A DNA stretch of 64,000 bases from positions 101,600,229-101,664,228 of the forward strand of contig NC_085048.1 in NCBI RefSeq assembly GCF_963662255.1, written 5' to 3'. The stretch comes from Cinclus cinclus. Taxonomy: Eukaryota > Chordata > Aves > Passeriformes > Cinclidae. The notes under the pieces were generated by a model. It was not told where the DNA came from. It saw only the letters and a program-made list of their open reading frames with translations, and did no database searches. The translations under genes and the position numbers were made by a program. How positions within the stretch are numbered: the first letter of the stretch is position 1; each line of letters opens with the position of its first letter. Below, in pieces: positions 60,833 to 64,000 of the stretch.

Positions 60833-63690
60833 CTAATTGAATGTCTTTGTTTTAAAAAATCCTTTATCTGGCATGTTGTTTTAATTTGACAGTCAAGCAC
60901 TACAAAACCATTCCTATCAGATTCTGTTCAGCTTCTGTTTGCACCATCTTTCCTCTTTGCAAGTTTACACTTGCCTGATGTCATTTGCAAACTCAAGCAG
61001 ACTCAGGCAGCCTTGGTACTTGTACCCCTCCTGAATGCAGATGTTCCTGATGGTATTTGTCTCCAAAATGGTTGTGACATCCAAGTATTTCCTAGGAGCT
61101 GCTCTTGGCTTCTCAAAGCCTTGCAGTTTACATTATTGATGGCTGGGTTGTGGTTTGGGTTGTTCATGCCAACAGAGATCACACAGGTCCCAATTATTTT
61201 TGCACTTGTTTAACCAGTTTTCTACTCTTAAGTCGGATGTTTCTGGAGAAACAAAAGCCTAAGAGCAGATTTTTGTTCCTTGACAGATGTTTGAAGGGGA
61301 AAGAGATTTAAGAAAGCTTTGTATCAGCAAGCACTAAATTAATGAGAATCAATACTTTAGGAAGGGATGTTTTCAGTGCCCCATCACTTTACATCAGGCA
61401 GCCTATGATTTGGAACCACAGGCTGAAGTCATACCATCCTACATTTTCCTTAGATTTAACTTTATGTAAATAAAATGTTGTCACATTAAAGGGAGATCAT
61501 TATCTTCTCCCTCTTTCCTTTCTATTCCTTCTCCCTCCTCCTCTGGTGTTTTCAGAGAACTGATTGTGTGACTTCTTTCTTTTAAAGGTCTGTTTCTTTT
61601 AGTGAACCTGTCTGCTGTTATGTTTGTTTTGTGTATTGTAGCATCCTACAGGAAATGTCTAATTGATTGTTATAATAGCAGTACACAAGAAAATGCTCAA
61701 AGTCCATTTATTCATGATGAGGTAGTTTTTGTCCATATCCCTTGTTTCACAAAATCTCCTCTTTGCTTTATTCCTGATGTTTGGTATGTCAGACAAATGC
61801 TCTTGTACTGAACAGAGCAATTAAACCTCTGATCAGTCATGACGGTATTTTTTCTTTTCACAGCAATCACTTGTATTTGCTTTGTGAAAATACTGTGCCT
61901 TCTCTAAAGCAACTCAGACTGCTTCAGGGTTTTAGATCAGCTGCAAGTTCCTCTTTGGCTGTTCCAAACCTTTGAAATTGAAAGAAGTACTTCTGTTAAT
62001 GTGACAAGATGTGATAATACAAGATGAAAGTTACTTGCGTTATGCCATCTACCACAGTCAATGTCTATTTCTGCATTTCCTTGGAAAAATTCCCCACTCC
62101 ATCATAGCCAGGCATTTCTGTCAGATTACAGTAAATTTATTTGTTTGGGCAGGTAAGGAACCACCACCCAGCAATTTAAATTGTCCTACGTCACAATAGG
62201 AACTTACTCCCACATAGGATGTGCCTGGATCTCTGGGTTTTAAGGCAGATCATCCTTTCCATGCTGTTTGTCATGGTGTAAACAGGATGGATGTGTCCCA
62301 GATGTGTTCAAAAGAAGTGCCTCTTAGGCTGACACTGATGGATGGATGCAGCAGGTCATCGCCACTCGCTGCTTGTGCAGGGAGAAGCAGAGTGTTTACC
62401 ACAGGTGCCATTTGCAGTGCAGAGGGTGCCCTTGACTTCTGCCCTCGCTCTTCTAAAGACCAAATCCTATTCTGGGGAGGACAGAGGTTCCCAACCCTGT
62501 TCTGGCTGCCATTGCAGCTCAGCAGCTTCGCTTGGAGTGAATCTGTGGTGAAGACAGGGCAGCCCTGCTCCTGTACACCAGCATGTGCCACTGAGAACAA
62601 AACCATGACGATCTGCAAGATGGGAAGGTGCTGCACACAAGCACATTTTCATTGCTGTCTTCACCTCTAAAGAGCACAGACCAAAGTGGCATCATGCAGA
62701 CCTCATTAAAAATTAAAAACATAAAAAAGCCAACAGGAGAAAAGGATCTGACATATCTGTAGCTCTGTGTTGCAGGGCGCTTTAGCATCTCTTGTGAATT
62801 GCTGGCTGCTCTCAATTCACACTTATTAAATGGACGTTCAAGGCACTTAGCACCTTGCAGGGAGCATTCAGCACTGTTTAGCATCAATGTCTTCCTAGGT
62901 CTTCACTTCTGAAATAACCAGCTCTGCAAAGCAGAATTAAACTTTGTTTTGACAACCTGTTGTGATGTATGGATCCAATTACTGAAGTCTCCACACTCAT
63001 GTTGGTTCTGGAAATTTTTTTTTTGATAGTAGAAGCATAATCTGAAACAAGGAATTCTCCTTTATGTTACATTCCCTCTAGGCATAAAAAGTAAATCTAG
63101 GGACAAAAATAATTAATGGAGCCTATAATTCATAGTGGTGTTGTTTGTTCATATACATCACATTACTCTGCCACACTTACTCAGATTTTCTCATTATTCT
63201 TTCTCCACTCCCAGCTCTCCCTTCTCTTATCATATTTTTACATCAGCATAACATTCTGGATTTCACAGAATCCGCTTGTAATTTACTCTAATGCTAACAA
63301 CAGGAATGTTGGAGATGTGATTCACACCATCAAGAGCCAGGTGACATCTCTAGATGATGTCTCATCTCTGACTAGAGCCAGGCACATATCTAAAAGTTGC
63401 ACCTGCTTTCTCTAGGCTGTTTTTCCTTATAGGAGTTTTTCCTATAAGGTTTAATTAATATTCTTTCTGGGAAAATATTTAGTGAGCTAACAATTGAAGT
63501 TAGAGTTAGGGGAACTTAGTACAACTTGAGGCTCTGTAATGTAGATAAAACATTTTCCAAACATTTAAGACATCACAAAATAAGTTTTGAATTATGTGAG
63601 TTTCTCTCTCTGCTCTTTCTCATTGTTAAATCCACATTCACTTTCATTTAATTTCCATTAAGAGCATATCCTTTTTCTTCGTCAAGGAGG
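60833..63690. other. Unique intronic sequence, 60.8-63.7 kb
   Basis: Contains a GC-richer pocket at about 62220-62670 with ORFs on both strands (149 codons +, 121 codons -), neither recognised, and a 9-bp inverted repeat at 63425-63449. Nothing else is recognised. Confidence 0.6.
63425..63449. repeat. Perfect 9-bp inverted repeat
   Basis: CCTTATAGG (63425-63433) and CCTATAAGG (63441-63449) flank a 7-nt T-rich loop AGTTTTT. No gene is associated. Confidence 0.9.
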
Positions 63691-63895
63691 AAACAAACAA
63701 AAACTCCAACACACACATACAAAACCCCAAACCAAACCAACAAACAAACAAGCAAAAAGCACACACACACAAACCGCCCCTCAAACCTCAAAAACCCCAT
63801 AACAAAAAAACCAAAAAAGCCCTCAGAATGAAATAGGCCACCAAAAAAAAAAAGCCCATAGAAAAAAAATAGGCCACCAAAAAATGCCCACCAAG
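63691..63895. repeat. A/C-rich tract containing a decayed minisatellite
   Basis: The left half is AAACAAAC and CA-repeat-like (ACACACACAC at about 63761-63770). The right half contains imperfect repeats: AATAGGCCACCA at 63832-63843 and again at 63868-63879 (36-bp spacing), each followed by an A-run and GCCCA. A third partial unit lies at 63811-63830. The antisense 103-codon ORF (Phe/Gly/Val/Cys-rich) is an artefact of the skew. Confidence 0.85.
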
Positions 63896-64000
63896 AAAAT
63901 CCTTTTGTACAATTAAGCTTTCTAATTTCTCCTTCTGATCTGGAGTGATGATCAACCACTGGCTCTTCCCTCTTACAGGGGGGAAAGAAATAAATTTTGT

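Larger units (their letters stand above)
1679..64000 (+). other. MACROD2: MACROD2 intron, at least 62.3 kb, open at the right edge
   Basis: Everything after the donor at 1679 lacks a recognisable MACROD2 exon. The next family exon should start VDRIIFCVFLE and was not seen in any + frame. The span is AT-rich with dispersed CR1 fragments, one ERV LTR and low-complexity tracts, each listed separately. MACROD2 is known for extremely long introns in vertebrates, so this length is expected. A nested gene is possible in principle, but no ORF here resembles a known protein family apart from CR1 remnants. Confidence 0.85.

Noticed and set aside
63648..63959. 103-codon minus ORF rich in Phe, Val, Gly and Cys that looks membrane-like
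   Set aside because: It is entirely explained by the A/C-skewed low-complexity tract.
1..64000. CRISPR array, operon or other prokaryotic system
   Set aside because: No regularly spaced repeats and no bacterial-type genes; CR1 fragments and a spliced exon show a bird genome.

Overview
This is vertebrate nuclear DNA, almost certainly from a bird. It is AT-rich and nearly gene-free. It carries about a dozen scattered 3' fragments of CR1-type LINEs, recognisable by the avian terminal motif read as ATCATAGAATGGTTTGGGTTGG-like sequence and by decayed CR1 ORF2 C-terminal peptides. It also holds one solo LTR of an avian endogenous retrovirus whose sequence style suggests a songbird. No prokaryotic features, operons or CRISPR arrays are present.

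The only coding sequence I can assign is one 74-bp exon at 1605-1678 on the + strand, encoding part of a macro domain. Its peptide (FPNEPAAVIALNTIKEWL, then SKNHNE) identifies MACROD2, a mono-ADP-ribosyl hydrolase. Positions 1-1604 are the end of the preceding intron. Positions 1679-64000 are at least 62.3 kb of the following intron. The next expected MACROD2 coding exon (starting VDRIIF in the family) was not found, so the intron runs past the window. Very long introns are typical of MACROD2.

Layout: 1-1604 upstream intron; 1605-1678 exon; 1.7-16 kb mostly unique intron with two short CR1 fragments and a GC-rich pocket near 8 kb and another near 12.8 kb; 16.1-17.2 kb an A/C-rich tract, a CR1 and a T/G-rich tract; 23.1-24.8 kb an A26 run, an A/C tract, a solo LTR and a CR1; 25-44 kb unique intron with two CR1 copies, a poly-C tract and a perfect palindrome; 44.7-56.3 kb a cluster of seven CR1 fragments and a candidate hairpin; 57.2 kb an exon-like open segment; 59-64 kb unique intron ending in a decayed A/C-rich minisatellite.

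The most interesting unexplained items are a 144-bp phase 0-0 exon-like segment at 57242-57385, with good splice signals and an EF-hand-like peptide, and a miRNA-precursor-like hairpin near 52.95 kb. Nearly all CR1 copies and the LTR lie antisense to MACROD2. I see no convincing new biological system here.
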